DNA of 64,000 nucleotides from Methylococcales bacterium (GCA_028712795.1 JAQTPT010000005.1:46076-110075), one strand, 5' to 3'. Positions 38,740-49,054 are shown, numbered from the stretch's first letter. A program made the numbers and translations. Notes: generated by a model from the letters alone, not told the origin.

Positions 38740-39699
38740 ATGATTATTGGTGGTGGAACTACCGTCTTACGCGCCCTACGCAATGACTGGTTTACATTAG
38801 TTTTTTTTTCTTCCCTAACGGTTACGGCGGAATATATAGCTGAGTATGTAAATGTCCACTTGCCTTTAAAACATACCTCTTTTCCTTCGCTTCCTTTGGG
38901 CGTCCTGATAACCCCAATGTCGATATTCCTGGCATTCCAGATCAACCAATGCTACGACCGCTGGTGGGAAGCCAGAAAATTATGGGGGCAACTTGTCAAT
39001 GTTAGCCGATCATTGGGGCGGCAAATTACTACTTTATTGACTGACAAGCGGTTCTCCAGTATCCACGATGAAAAGGAAGCTGCAAAATTTCATCAAGAAC
39101 TGGTTTATCGGCATCTGGCTTACGTCAATACCTTGAGGATCGCTTTGCGCTCCGGAGGTAAACTGTCAGAAAAGGATTGGCCATTGCTTGCCCCATTGCT
39201 TTCCGATGCCGAAATCATTGAATTAAAGGATGCCATTAACGTCCCTACCCAATTGTTGCAAAAACAGGGTGAAGTCCTCAGTAAGCTAATTGGCAAGGAC
39301 TGGGGGGAACAACAAGTTCTGCTGCAACTGGATAGCTCCATCAACCTTCTTTGCGATATCCAGGGCGGGTGCGAGCGGATCAAACGCACGGCATTCCCCG
39401 ATCGTTTTAATTTTCATACCCGTATTTTCGTTTGGTTGCTGGCCATACTTATCCCATTCAGTCTAATCGAGAGCGAGCAGCATTTTGATGTCGTTGCCAT
39501 GGTCACGGAAACCTTGCTATCCTTCATTTTTGTAACCATCGAACGCTTGGGCGCGGAACTCCGCGACCCATTTGAGAACCGTATCAACGATACGCCCATG
39601 TCCACACTGTGCCGGACTATTGAAATCGACTTGCGGCAACAACTTGGAGAAGACAGTATTCCACCGCCACTCAAACCCATCAAGGGTGTCCTGATGTAA
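38740..39699 (+). CDS. Bestrophin-family channel (UPF0187/RFP-TM)
   Basis: This inner-membrane protein has 319 residues. The N-terminal span runs through DWFTLVFFSSLTV and is followed by PLGVLITPMSIFLAFQINQCYDRWWEARKLWG split over the pore region, the bestrophin hallmark. Two further spans lie near 225-270. Bacterial bestrophins form pentameric ion channels. The ion cannot be told. An AGGA at 38726-38729 serves as ribosome site. Confidence 0.92.
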   Translation: MIIGGGTTVLRALRNDWFTLVFFSSLTVTAEYIAEYVNVHLPLKHTSFPSLPLGVLITPMSIFLAFQINQCYDRWWEARKLWGQLVNVSRSLGRQITTLLTDKRFSSIHDEKEAAKFHQELVYRHLAYVNTLRIALRSGGKLSEKDWPLLAPLLSDAEIIELKDAINVPTQLLQKQGEVLSKLIGKDWGEQQVLLQLDSSINLLCDIQGGCERIKRTAFPDRFNFHTRIFVWLLAILIPFSLIESEQHFDVVAMVTETLLSFIFVTIERLGAELRDPFENRINDTPMSTLCRTIEIDLRQQLGEDSIPPPLKPIKGVLM

Positions 39700-40210
39700 A
39701 TGGCCATTGTTGCCTCACCTGATAGTTTACTCCGCCCGGCTCACTGCACGATTCAACCAGACAAAATGATTCGGCGCGCCAAACCACGGGCTCAAAATTT
39801 AGGTCCGGCAAATACTGGGCATGTCTGGCTAACGTGATATGCGGCTGATATGGCCGGGTTTCAGTTTGTAAACCGCAACTTGCAGCCTCCTTGCTTAACT
39901 CAGCCACCAACATCTACACCTCATCGGGCGTGTGCGAGCAGGTAAGACATAACACCTTGGGTCTGCTCCAATAACTCAGTTGATCAAACGTCAAGTCAAA
40001 AGGCTTGGCAGCGATAGCCGGGACGTTATGTTTAATCAATAGTTCAGAGGCTGCATCAACTTGACCTAAAAATACCAGGGTCACATGAATGTTTTGCGCA
40101 TGCACAGGCATGAATCCTTTCGCCTCAATTGATTGACTCAAACGCGCCAGATTCAGCCTGGTCTGGTCGTCTGGCCATAATGCAAAAAATAATCTGGAAA
40201 GATCAGCCAC
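39680..40210 (-). pseudogene. thpR: 2'-5' RNA ligase (ThpR-like) with internal stop
   Basis: The continuous frame matches RNA 2',3'-cyclic phosphodiesterase/2'-5' RNA ligase. LFFALWPDDQTR opens it, HVTLVFLG near residue 42 is the first HxT motif, and HITLARH near 123 is the second. Codon 99 is TAG (39914-39916), interrupting TPDEV-MLVAEL where CAG is expected. No frameshift occurs, so a single nonsense change is the only visible defect. Its 3' end runs 20 bases into the end of the bestrophin gene on the other strand. Confidence 0.85.
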
Positions 40211-40251
40211 TGATTAAACCCGAAAGTGATCTGACTGCAAGGTTGATTGAA

Positions 40252-40280
40252 AGGGGGGTATCTTCAAACCCTATCCCCCT
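40252..40280 (-). terminator. Hairpin downstream of trkH
   Basis: Nine-base arms (40252-40260 and 40272-40280) pair with one mismatch around an 11-base loop. On the minus strand a short T-run follows. It lies ~35 bases past the trkH stop. Confidence 0.45.
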
Positions 40281-40315
40281 GCTCATTTGCCTGAAAATCA
40301 CGACAAATCGCATTG

Positions 40316-41773
40316 CTACTTTCTCCAGAATTCCGGCACAAATAAAATAACGATGGAAAATATTTGTACGCGACCCAAAAGCATTGCAAAAGCGCATACT
40401 GCTTTTTGATAATCGCTTAGACTGGCGTAATTCGTGGCGGGACCGACTTCATTTAATCCGGGACCAGCATTGTTAAAACAAGCAATGATGGCGGATAAGG
40501 CGCTTATAAAATCCAGTCCGCTCAACAGCAACGCGAACACCAGAATAACGATACAGATAAAATACAGGAAAATGAACCCGGTCACCGAAGTGATGATATT
40601 ATTACTGACTGTCGTGTCACCGATTTTCATTGGCTTAATGGCATAAGGGTGGATGAACTTAAACATTTCCAGGCGCGCCTGTTTCATCAGAATTATGGTT
40701 CTAATCATACGGATACCGCCACCTGTAGACCCCGAAGAGGCGGAAAGACAACTCAGGAACAACATCCACATCGGCACAAAAATAGGCCATTTATTGAAAT
40801 CCTGATTGGCAAAGCCGCAGTCGGTGGCAATTGTGACTAAATTAAATGTCGCGTAGCGCAATGCGGTAAAAAAATCGGGATAAGTGCCCGAATGCAGCAA
40901 TACCAAAGCCGCTAACACACAACTGCCCAGAACAAGCGCAAGAAAAGCCCTCGCCTCCCTGTCGTCAATATAAGGTTTAAGTGATTGCTTTCGAAGCGCG
41001 ATGAAATGGGTGGCGAAATTAATTGCCGCCAACAATTGGAAAACTGTCAGCACCACCTCAATTGACAACGAATCGAAAAACCCGACACTGGCATCGTGCG
41101 TAGAGAATCCGCCCAGACTCATCGCCGCAAACGCATGGCAGATTGCATCGAACCAATTCATCCCTGCCAGGCGTAACGCAATAATGCAAGCCAGCGTAAT
41201 ACCGGCATAAACCAGCCATAGGGCTTTCGCCGTTTGCGCGATGCGGGGTGGTAAATCTGACTCCTTAACGGTTCCCGGCGACTCCGCTTTATACAACTGC
41301 ATCCCGCCGATGCCAAGGATCGGTAAAATGGCCACCGCAAAAATAATGATGCCCATCCCTGCTATCCAACACAATTCATGCCGCCAAAGGTTAATCGACA
41401 TCGGTAACTGGTCAATCCCGCTAAGTATGGTTGCGCCCGTCGTCGTGAGCCCGGAAGCCGTCTCAAAATAAGCATCGATAAAACTGAGTGCCGGCATGTA
41501 AATCATCAGCGGGATGGTACAAAAAACCGGAGATAATGACCAAGTAATCGCCACCAGTAAAAAACCGGCTTGTCGCGATACTTTTTTGGGAGTCCGTAAC
41601 GTCGGGACAAACATCAACGCGCCTAAAAGGAAGGTAATCAAAGTGCCTTCATAAAAAGCATTGGTGGCGCCGTCATCGGCAATTTTTGATGTTATCAGGC
41701 AAGTGCTCATCAAGCCGCTAAAGCCCATGGTAACCAGACCGAAGATATGGACGATAGTAAGAATTACATTCAT
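40316..41773 (-). CDS. trkH: Trk/Ktr potassium transporter membrane subunit
   Basis: This polytopic inner-membrane protein of 485 residues is the K+ translocating part of the Trk system. Selectivity-filter-like stretches occur four times, including TTTGATIL, MSLGGFSTHD, TDCGF and NAGPGLNEVGP. SASSGSTGGGIRMIRT in the fourth quarter is a TrkH hallmark. It follows trkA by 68 bases on the same strand; TrkA gates it by binding NAD(H)/ATP. Confidence 0.95.
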   Translation of the reverse strand: MNVILTIVHIFGLVTMGFSGLMSTCLITSKIADDGATNAFYEGTLITFLLGALMFVPTLRTPKKVSRQAGFLLVAITWSLSPVFCTIPLMIYMPALSFIDAYFETASGLTTTGATILSGIDQLPMSINLWRHELCWIAGMGIIIFAVAILPILGIGGMQLYKAESPGTVKESDLPPRIAQTAKALWLVYAGITLACIIALRLAGMNWFDAICHAFAAMSLGGFSTHDASVGFFDSLSIEVVLTVFQLLAAINFATHFIALRKQSLKPYIDDREARAFLALVLGSCVLAALVLLHSGTYPDFFTALRYATFNLVTIATDCGFANQDFNKWPIFVPMWMLFLSCLSASSGSTGGGIRMIRTIILMKQARLEMFKFIHPYAIKPMKIGDTTVSNNIITSVTGFIFLYFICIVILVFALLLSGLDFISALSAIIACFNNAGPGLNEVGPATNYASLSDYQKAVCAFAMLLGRVQIFSIVILFVPEFWRK

Positions 41774-41841
41774 GGGTGCCTAAAGTTTATGCCACATCAA
41801 ACAAACGAAAAGTCCAGGATAAAACGCCATGGCAGTCTCTG

Positions 41842-43230
41842 TCAGTCACGCGCTTTTGCAGAGTTTATGTTCAGGGGTTGGAAAACTTTTTCGATACTGC
41901 TGACCAGCTTTTTTTCCATCGCGAACATCACTACATGATCGTTTTCTGCAAACACAGTGTCATGGTGTATCGGGATAACCTCGCTGTTACGGATCAAAGC
42001 GCCCATTACAATGCCCGCAGGAAAATTAATCGTGTCCACACGACGGCCAACGACGGAATCCTCGTCATTATTAGCATGGGCGATGGCCTCAATGGCTTCA
42101 GCCGTGCCTCCACATAGCGAGGTGACTTGCGCCACGTCACCACGGCGAACATGTTTTAATATGCTGCCCAGTGTTTCCTGATTTGGCAAAACAGTGACAT
42201 CAATGCCCGTACCGGGCAGTAATTTAGTGTACGAAACGTGATTAAGCAGACAGATTGTTTTTCGCGCCCCCAAGCTCTTTGCCAACGAAGCGGAAATAAT
42301 GTTGACACCGTCGTTATCGGTGATCGCACAAAACAAATCCGCCGTGTCGACCGACTCGTCCAGTAAAAGCGCTTCGTCGGCGCAATCACCTAGGAGTATG
42401 ACAGTCTTTCGAAGATCATTAGCTATTTTATTGGCGCGGATTGGGTTTTTTTCAATGATTTTTAACTGATGGTCATTTTCCAAAGCGAGCGCCAAACGTT
42501 TGCCGACATGCCCTCCCCCGGCAATGATAATACGTTTTAAAGGAGGCTCTAATTTGCCTAGCTCATTCAATACCCGCCGCACTTCTTTGCGGGGAGCCAC
42601 CAAAAATACTTCATCGCCGGTTTCTATGGTTGCGTCGCCAGTTACGCATAGGGGCTTGCCTTGCCTGAAAATAGCCACAACACGTGTTTTGCCATCGGAC
42701 AGACGCTCTTTCAGTATTTTAATTTTTTTCCCCGTTAAAGCCCCGTCCGCCACGACCTTAACCGAGAACAGCCGCACGAGGCCACCCGCAAAATCAGAAA
42801 TATGCAAAACCCCTGGAAACTCAATCAAATTACGTATAGATTCCATGACGATTTGCTCAGGGCTGATAACAATATCTACCGGAATGCCATTCGGGCCAAA
42901 TAAATGTGGATTTTTCATGTATTCGATAGCCCGCACCCGTGCAATCGTTTTCGGACGGCTATACAGCGCATTAATGATTGTACACGCCAACATGTTGGTC
43001 TCATCGCTATCCGTCACCGCTATCACCATGTCCGTATTGCCAATTCCAGCCTGTTCCAAAATATTGGGATGGGCGGCATTACCGGTAACCGTAGCAATAT
43101 CGAAACGCTCTTTTAAAGCATCCAGTAGTTCCTGCTTGAAATCAACAACGACAATGTCGTTTTCTTCACTGGCAAAAGCCCCTGCAACTGACGAACCGGT
43201 GACACCGGCACCAAGAATAAGTATTTTCAT
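41842..43230 (-). CDS. trkA: Trk system regulatory subunit TrkA
   Basis: This cytosolic regulator has 462 residues from ATG 43230; a TTG two codons upstream is less likely. Two RCK modules are present: the N-terminal Rossmann motif GAGVTGSSVAG with TGNAAHPNILEQAGI, and the second IIAGGGHVGKRLA near residue 235. TrkA-C domains follow each. It controls the TrkH channel encoded next. An AT-rich gap of 303 bases upstream (43231-43533) contains no gene. Confidence 0.95.
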   Translation of the reverse strand: MKILILGAGVTGSSVAGAFASEENDIVVVDFKQELLDALKERFDIATVTGNAAHPNILEQAGIGNTDMVIAVTDSDETNMLACTIINALYSRPKTIARVRAIEYMKNPHLFGPNGIPVDIVISPEQIVMESIRNLIEFPGVLHISDFAGGLVRLFSVKVVADGALTGKKIKILKERLSDGKTRVVAIFRQGKPLCVTGDATIETGDEVFLVAPRKEVRRVLNELGKLEPPLKRIIIAGGGHVGKRLALALENDHQLKIIEKNPIRANKIANDLRKTVILLGDCADEALLLDESVDTADLFCAITDNDGVNIISASLAKSLGARKTICLLNHVSYTKLLPGTGIDVTVLPNQETLGSILKHVRRGDVAQVTSLCGGTAEAIEAIAHANNDEDSVVGRRVDTINFPAGIVMGALIRNSEVIPIHHDTVFAENDHVVMFAMEKKLVSSIEKVFQPLNINSAKARD

Positions 43231-43533
43231 TAACAATCTACCGGATTAAACAGTAACTACATCAGCCATAATGTTGTTACGAAACAATTCATTTTACCTG
43301 AATAACTGATATTTCAAACTTAAGAGCAAAAAGAGTATCTGAAAGCGGATCTAAATAAACCCTCAAAAATTGTTTTCCTGCAAAGACACACTAAAAATAG
43401 CACGATATTTCAATGTATTAAAAGCTCCAAACCCGCCATGGTAATTTTTAAGGTTAATAGCGAATCTTTTATCTTCCCGACAGGTAAAGCTCTCGCAACT
43501 ACATTTTGGCGCGATAGCAGAAAAATGCACCGG

Positions 43534-44037
43534 CTAAAAACAGCTGCCATAATCTAGCATCAGTTCCTCGCACCCAAAAAAGATGCGCGGATAGTCTATT
43601 CGTATCAATAACTTTAAGCCGTATTCAAATAATACAGCAAGCGTCAGCAAACGGGCGCACGCCGACCAAACTCGAAGCGAGGTATTGGCTGAACAGCGCC
43701 AAACAGCGGTTGCCCACCAGACAACAGGCAACAACAGCATCAAATGCACGTCATCCCAACTGGATACGGTTAACAGCCCCATTTTTGCCAAGGTATCCGC
43801 CGCATACAAACTGACATTTAAAATCAGAAAAAATGGCCAAAACACCCACATAAGCGCCGCACTTCCGCTCCAGGCAGTAAACAGGTATTTGTTCAAGGAT
43901 TGCTTTTGTAAACTTTCACCGCCCAACGGCGAACTTATAAACAGCACAACAAGCAGGGCCATAAAAATAATCAGCAACTCTAACGGACTTGCCAAACCAA
44001 TATGGGCAAAAAATAAGGGCAACGAATAAATGAACAT
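43534..44037 (-). CDS. Small polytopic membrane protein, unknown
   Basis: From ATG 44037 this is 167 residues with about four hydrophobic segments: ELLIIFMALLVVLFIS, ALMWVFWPFFLILNVSLY, LMLLLPVVWWATAVW and ACARLLTLAVLFEYGLKLL. The frame is open to 44163, but that extension looks less natural. I do not recognise the family. It lies between trkA and an IS4 remnant. Confidence 0.5.
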   Translation of the reverse strand: MFIYSLPLFFAHIGLASPLELLIIFMALLVVLFISSPLGGESLQKQSLNKYLFTAWSGSAALMWVFWPFFLILNVSLYAADTLAKMGLLTVSSWDDVHLMLLLPVVWWATAVWRCSANTSLRVWSACARLLTLAVLFEYGLKLLIRIDYPRIFFGCEELMLDYGSCF

Positions 44038-44250
44038 AACTGAGAGTGTCTGTTGGTAAAGCAATAAATGACGAGATTCAACGATTGATATATGATGACA
44101 CAGAGTGATGCGTGTTGGTTCGGATATAACGCCAACGGACTTTTTATTGCACGCGATTTCCATGAGGCCTTGAATTTCTTTCTCATTAAGCAGCCAATTT
44201 ACTGTTCACTCCTGTTGAGAGAATTGAAGACCTATGCCTGGATGCGCAAA

Positions 44251-44485
44251 ACGGGTTATATCCAAATCTGGATTGCTGTTTCCGTATATGAGTTAGTCGC
44301 CATCATTAAAAAGCAACTCAATCTGAACGCTTCTCTCTACACTGCGCTACAGATTTAATCAGTCACCCTGTTTGAGAAAATCCCAATACAACGCGCAATT
44401 ACAATTAATCAATACAAAAAAGGTGAGCTTGAAATCGATAAGCAATAGGATTTATTCGGTTTTTTAAACCGGACACTAGTGAGTT
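44251..44485 (+). pseudogene. IS4-family transposase C-terminal remnant
   Basis: The frame reads YIQIWIAVSVYELVAIIKK and LNLNASLYTALQI, a TAA, then SVTLFEKIPIQRAI, a TAG and DLFGF. This is the typical C-terminal end of IS4-type DDE transposases, with two nonsense codons and the catalytic part missing. It marks an old insertion beside the element described next. Confidence 0.8.
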
Positions 44486-44592
44486 CTGATATAAAGCCAG
44501 GTCACCATCATTACCTAAAACGGCAACTCTTCCAGAACTATACAATTTTGTAATCTAAATTTCATTATCATCACTTATATTGGGTGGGTGAT

Positions 44593-44775
44593 GATCACTG
44601 GCGGTTTCAGAATGACAGCTTTTCAAGGTTAACCAGTCGTTTACCAAAAACTGGCGAAGGTCTGCAGATGGCCGTTAAGCAAAGCTTAGCATAACGACCA
44701 ACTCCTGCCGTTCGCGGAGCGGACGCGTAAGCCTGGTTTGGCAGTAAAGCGGTCATTCTGAAACCGCCAGTGATC
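44593..44775. mobile_element. 183-bp MITE-like element with 24-bp perfect inverted ends
   Basis: The left end 44593-44616 and the right end 44752-44775 are exact reverse complements over 24 bases, and partial pairing continues about nine bases outward. The interior has no plausible gene. No target duplication is evident. A non-autonomous element is the best explanation. The surrounding region 44486-45185 has no gene. Confidence 0.75.
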
Positions 44776-45185
44776 GGCAGCCACCGAACCAAACATTAAA
44801 GTGGATGTTTTTTCTCTAAATCAAAACTCAGACTTGATTGTATTCTCCATTTCAAAAGATCATTTTCATAAGATGTGCCTTATATATTGAACCGAAGTTT
44901 CCCAGTTTTATGGGCGGTATCCGGGCATGTAGGGCTATATTTGACAGGGTTACGCAAACCCTATCAAATATAGCCACAACACAGTGTTACAGCAACTTAC
45001 CTTTCCAATTTCTGGGAACTTCAGTATTGAAAGCGTCTCTTTAAACGAGTTAGAAAAAAATTGACTAATAGGGTTGTGTATTTCCTATTGTTCCCATAAT
45101 GTAGGTATTTTCGCGATACTGCGCGTTCCACATGGCTCCTCAGCCACTTGTATCCAGCAACCTGATATTGATATAAATATTCAAG

Positions 45186-46715
45186 ATGGAATTAATCTGG
45201 ATTAGCACCGCCTATATGACTGGCTTGATTGCCAGTCGCCTGTCTTTTCCGCCTCTAGTGGGATATTTAGTCGCCGGTTATGTTTTGCACGGCATGGAGA
45301 TTGCCGCCTTGCCAAATATGGCGCATCTGGCCGACATTGGAATCGAGTTGCTGCTGTTTTCAGTCGGCTTAAAGCTTAAACCCAGTTCGTTGTTACGTAG
45401 CGAAGTGTTAAGTGTTGGCGGCTCGCATTTGCTGCTGGTTACCGGAGTTTCCGCGCTGGTGTTTCTGGCGATGGGCAAGCACATCAGTGGGGGTCTGGTA
45501 TTAGGTGCAAGCTTGGCCTTTTCAAGTACCGTACTCGCTATTAAAGTATTGGATGATGGCAACGAACTGTCATCATTGCATGGCCGTGATGTGATCAGTA
45601 TTCTTATTTTGCAGGATATAGTCGCAATTGGTTTGCTAGCGTATGCGGAAGGGAAACAAACGACGCCTTTGGCTTTGATATTACTGCTTTTGCCGCTGTT
45701 GCGACCGCTGGCGCACCGATTACTGACGGTTAGTCGTTCGAGTGAACTCAGATTGCTGTTAGGAGTAACCTTGGCGTTGGGCGGCGGCGTACTGGCGGAA
45801 AAAGTCGGGGTTTCTCCTGATATTGGAGCTTTGCTGGCTGGGGTGATGCTGGCTTCACATCCCAAAATAGCCGATCTTTCCGACAAGCTTTGGAGTCTTA
45901 AGGAGTTGTTTCTAATTGCATTCTTTTTGCAAATTGGCCTGACCGATTTGCCGGACCGGGAACAAGCGTTGACCGCTTTACAATTGCTACTGCTGCTGCC
46001 CTTACAAGGAGGACTATTCTTTGTGTTATTTGTATTGGCCGGCTTGCGTGCCCGAACTGCATTTGTTTCATCCTTGGCGCTAATGACTTATAGCGAGTTT
46101 GCGTTAATAACTACCGGCGCAGTGGTTAATGCCAATTTGTTGCCCGAGGAGTGGAAGTCGATCATCAGCTTGGCAGTCGCGGGTTCCTTGGCTATTGCAG
46201 CACCCTTGAACCGCTATTCGCACCACATGTTTTCATGGGCCGAGCCGGTGCTGATTCTCTTTGAAAGAAAATCCGGGCATCCTGATCGCCTGCCCGAATC
46301 CTTCGGTGCTTCAGAATGGCTGGTTGTCGGTATGGGACGCACCGGTATTTCCGCTTATCTGACGCTGCACACTCAGGAAAAGCGGGTGGTGGGGCTGGAT
46401 GCCGACCCCACAGTATTGGAAAATCTGCTCGCCGAGGGTCGACGCGTAGTTTATGGCGACGCAGAGGATTCCGAGTTGTGGAGCGAATTACCGCTGGAAA
46501 GAATCAAGGGGGTTATTCTGACCGTACCAGCATTCGAAGTCAGATGCTCTGCAATCAGTCAACTCAGGAAACGAGGTTTTACTGGTCAAATAGGCACGAT
46601 TTGCTATTACAGCGGCGAAGAGCGGGAACTGACTCGGTTAGGGGCTAACTTGATCATACACCCATTGATTGAGGCCGGTAACCAGTTGGTTAAACAAATA
46701 CTGGATAAGGGCTAG
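45186..46715 (+). CDS. KefB-like monovalent cation:proton antiporter (CPA2) with TrkA-N
   Basis: This inner-membrane exchanger has 509 residues. Residues 1-370 carry the CPA2 transport domain, with PLVGYLVAGYVLHGME, the GIELLLFSVGLKL helix and FSSTVLAIKVLDD followed by ILILQDIVAIGLL. A cytosolic Rossmann domain from about 378 (VVGMGRTGISAY and GDAEDSELWSEL) should bind a nucleotide. It likely exports K+ (or Na+) for H+. YbaL/KefB are the closest named types. It stands alone after the MITE-bearing gap. Confidence 0.9.
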   Translation: MELIWISTAYMTGLIASRLSFPPLVGYLVAGYVLHGMEIAALPNMAHLADIGIELLLFSVGLKLKPSSLLRSEVLSVGGSHLLLVTGVSALVFLAMGKHISGGLVLGASLAFSSTVLAIKVLDDGNELSSLHGRDVISILILQDIVAIGLLAYAEGKQTTPLALILLLLPLLRPLAHRLLTVSRSSELRLLLGVTLALGGGVLAEKVGVSPDIGALLAGVMLASHPKIADLSDKLWSLKELFLIAFFLQIGLTDLPDREQALTALQLLLLLPLQGGLFFVLFVLAGLRARTAFVSSLALMTYSEFALITTGAVVNANLLPEEWKSIISLAVAGSLAIAAPLNRYSHHMFSWAEPVLILFERKSGHPDRLPESFGASEWLVVGMGRTGISAYLTLHTQEKRVVGLDADPTVLENLLAEGRRVVYGDAEDSELWSELPLERIKGVILTVPAFEVRCSAISQLRKRGFTGQIGTICYYSGEERELTRLGANLIIHPLIEAGNQLVKQILDKG

Positions 46716-47109
46716 CTCTACTTTGTCAGATTCATTTACATGCCACTTGAGAGCGTCTGGTGGGGGTCATCAGGCAATCGGTTGGATCGAAATATTTTTT
46801 TGATGAAGGAGAATCCATACATTTCTTTTGTTTGTTACGCAAAAGATAAAGTCCAATAATTTTACGATTATTTAACTTATCGACTACATCTTAACCGTCC
46901 GGTTTTGCCGCTAATTCCAGTTAGTCCGTTAGAACGACTGTCTGCTTTCCATTTTTATGCTGACTTCCAGGGTAATTTCAACAGGGCAAGACACGTCTTT
47001 GTTTTTGCATTAATCTACCTCCTATTACAGTATCTCTTATATGCGTACTTGCTAAAGGATTCGTATAGGATTAATTTATCATAAAGATTTTAAAAGCAGG
47101 AGAAACACC
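46716..47109. other. Intergenic region before pirin gene
   Basis: About 390 AT-rich bases with no supported gene, RNA or clear hairpin. The last bases hold an AGGAG (47098-47102) ribosome site for the pirin gene. Confidence 0.6.
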
Positions 47110-47967
47110 ATGAAAATTAAAGAAGTTGCTGGAATCAGTCGCGGTACAGGCACACATTGGGTTGGGAACGGATTCCCTGTCAACACCATGATTTCCTATC
47201 AGTCTCAAGGTAAAGAGATTAGCCCATTCCTGTTGCTCGATTATGCGGGCCCTGCGGAATTTGAATCTTCAGATCGGCCCAAGGGAGTGGAACAACATCC
47301 CCATCGTGGCTTTGAGACGGTTACCATTGTGTATCAAGGGGAAGTCGAGCATAAAGATAATGCCGGAAATGCCGGTAAAATCGGCCCCGGCGATGTGCAA
47401 TGGATGACAGCCGCACGCGGCATTCTTCATGAAGAAATGCACGGGCGGGATTTTACAAGGAAGGGAGGCACATTAGAAATGATCCAGCTTTGGGTCAATT
47501 TGCCTGCCAAAGACAAAATGGCCGCACCTCATTATCAGGAAATACTGAACAAGGATATTCCGGTTGTGAAGCTGGATGATAACGGCGGAATTATCAGAGT
47601 CATTGCAGGCGATTATGCAGGAACGAAAGGTGCCGCCTTAACCTTCACACCCATCAATTTATGGGATATAAGGATGAATACAGGGCATAAAGCCGACCTG
47701 CAATTGCCGGCTGGCTTCACCACAATACTGCTGGTGCTGCAAGGGACAGTCCGGGTAAATGGAGCAGAGACGATCAAAGGCAAAGAACTTGCCATTTTTG
47801 GGCGCGAGGGCGATCTAATCTCTCTCGAAGCAACGAGCGACACTATTTGTCTGGTTCTGAACGGGGAGCCTATTGATGAACCTGTTGTGGGGCAGGGTCC
47901 CTTTGTCATGAATACACAGGATGAGATTGATCAGGCTATAGCCGATTACCGTGCCGGACGTTTTTAA
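47110..47967 (+). CDS. Pirin-family protein
   Basis: This is a bicupin protein of 285 residues. HPHRGFETVTIV near 56 and GPGDVQWMTAARGILHEEM supply the four metal ligands of the N-terminal cupin. The C-terminal cupin has GFTTILLVLQGTVRVNG. Bacterial pirins have been linked to quercetin dioxygenase activity and to regulation of central metabolism; which applies is not visible. AGCAGGAG lies 7 bases before the ATG. Confidence 0.93.
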   Translation: MKIKEVAGISRGTGTHWVGNGFPVNTMISYQSQGKEISPFLLLDYAGPAEFESSDRPKGVEQHPHRGFETVTIVYQGEVEHKDNAGNAGKIGPGDVQWMTAARGILHEEMHGRDFTRKGGTLEMIQLWVNLPAKDKMAAPHYQEILNKDIPVVKLDDNGGIIRVIAGDYAGTKGAALTFTPINLWDIRMNTGHKADLQLPAGFTTILLVLQGTVRVNGAETIKGKELAIFGREGDLISLEATSDTICLVLNGEPIDEPVVGQGPFVMNTQDEIDQAIADYRAGRF

Positions 47968-48106
47968 TATTTTTTTACAGAATCTAACCCTACCCGTCGC
48001 AACCATATCTTTACCAGCGATCCGTCGGGTGGGGCCAATGCTGCTCTGATTGACGTCAACCTGAGCACACAGGAATCGCTACCCTCTCCTAACATGGGCA
48101 CATGTC

Positions 48107-49054
48107 ATGAACACGACTAAAAAACTCAAATGGCTGTTAGTAATGGTACTGATTTTCGGCGGATTTACGCTTTACAAGCTGTTTGAGGGGCTGGGCCATA
48201 ATCCTGCCTACCTGGAATATGAATGGCTATTTAAAATCATTTCAGAGTTTGGCCTGTTCGTCTCCGTTATCGTTTCGGTTGGTTACTTCCATCACTGGTT
48301 TATCGCGGCTGAAGAACATAAAGAGGCCGAAATTAGTTTACGGGAGGCATTGGGCAAGTACGTTGACAGCATTCTGTTGAATTCCGTTAAAAGGGGCTTT
48401 TTGGGCATCACAAATAAAGAATTCGATTTCAGTCAAATTATGCAGGGCTTAAAACAGGGCGATTATGTTTATTGGCTAATAACTTTTGATCCCCGCTTCA
48501 AAAACAAAACACGGGAAATGGAAAATGCAATAAAAAACGGCGTCCATTTCAGATTGCTGATTTTAAAAGCTGATACAATATTTGGCGAATTGCGCGCATC
48601 GGAAACTTTCGAATTTAATCCGCACGAATTTAATGAGTACTCCAAGTTATTTAAAGTGTCGCTGGAAGATGTCATTAGCCGCATAGATGACACCATAACA
48701 GGGTCTTTAGGTGTCTTTGTCTACGATGGTCCGCCCAGTCTGCCGTTGTTTATTATTTTTCGTAAGAAATCCAGAAAAGTGGAGGTTTATAACAGTTTTT
48801 ATCTGACCGAGCCCGTTTCGAAAATGCCTTATCTGCATTGGGAAATGGAGTTTAAATCAGGTAATCAGGCGTTGTTCGAATCCAATCATTGGAACATGTC
48901 AGAGCTGTTTCTCGACTACTTCAAAAAGCGCTGGAAGATGGAAAAAGAAAGGCTTTACGAGGCTGGAAACCAAGGCCTTGAATCTAAGAACTTTATCCAT
49001 GCTCCAAAGTCGGCCAGAGAAAAATGCATTGAACTTTTTACGGAAATGAAATAG
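48107..49054 (+). CDS. Membrane protein with cytosolic domain, unknown
   Basis: This protein has 315 residues. Two hydrophobic segments near 8-25 (LKWLLVMVLIFGGFTLYKL) and 43-62 (ISEFGLFVSVIVSVGYF) anchor it. The cytosolic part has a region AIKNGVHFRLLILKADT that resembles the strand-helix pattern of phospholipase D-like domains, but no HKD motif is present. I do not recognise a family. It lies between pirin and cioAB and shows no operon link. Confidence 0.6.
   Translation: MNTTKKLKWLLVMVLIFGGFTLYKLFEGLGHNPAYLEYEWLFKIISEFGLFVSVIVSVGYFHHWFIAAEEHKEAEISLREALGKYVDSILLNSVKRGFLGITNKEFDFSQIMQGLKQGDYVYWLITFDPRFKNKTREMENAIKNGVHFRLLILKADTIFGELRASETFEFNPHEFNEYSKLFKVSLEDVISRIDDTITGSLGVFVYDGPPSLPLFIIFRKKSRKVEVYNSFYLTEPVSKMPYLHWEMEFKSGNQALFESNHWNMSELFLDYFKKRWKMEKERLYEAGNQGLESKNFIHAPKSAREKCIELFTEMK

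Noticed and set aside
32810..40210. Stop-codon readthrough or recoding suggested by the TAA in brnT and TAG in the RNA ligase gene
   Set aside because: Both codons serve as normal terminators of intact genes in the window (TAA for coaD, TAG for hpnH), and two different codons are involved, so plain nonsense mutations are simpler.
42500..43249. Plus-strand open frame of 249 codons
   Set aside because: It is antisense to trkA, which is clearly the real gene; low-complexity Ser/Pro/Thr composition.
45061..45089. Sigma-70-like promoter (TTGACT, 17-base gap, CCTATT) before the antiporter gene
   Set aside because: The -10 element is poor and AT-rich sequence gives many such matches.
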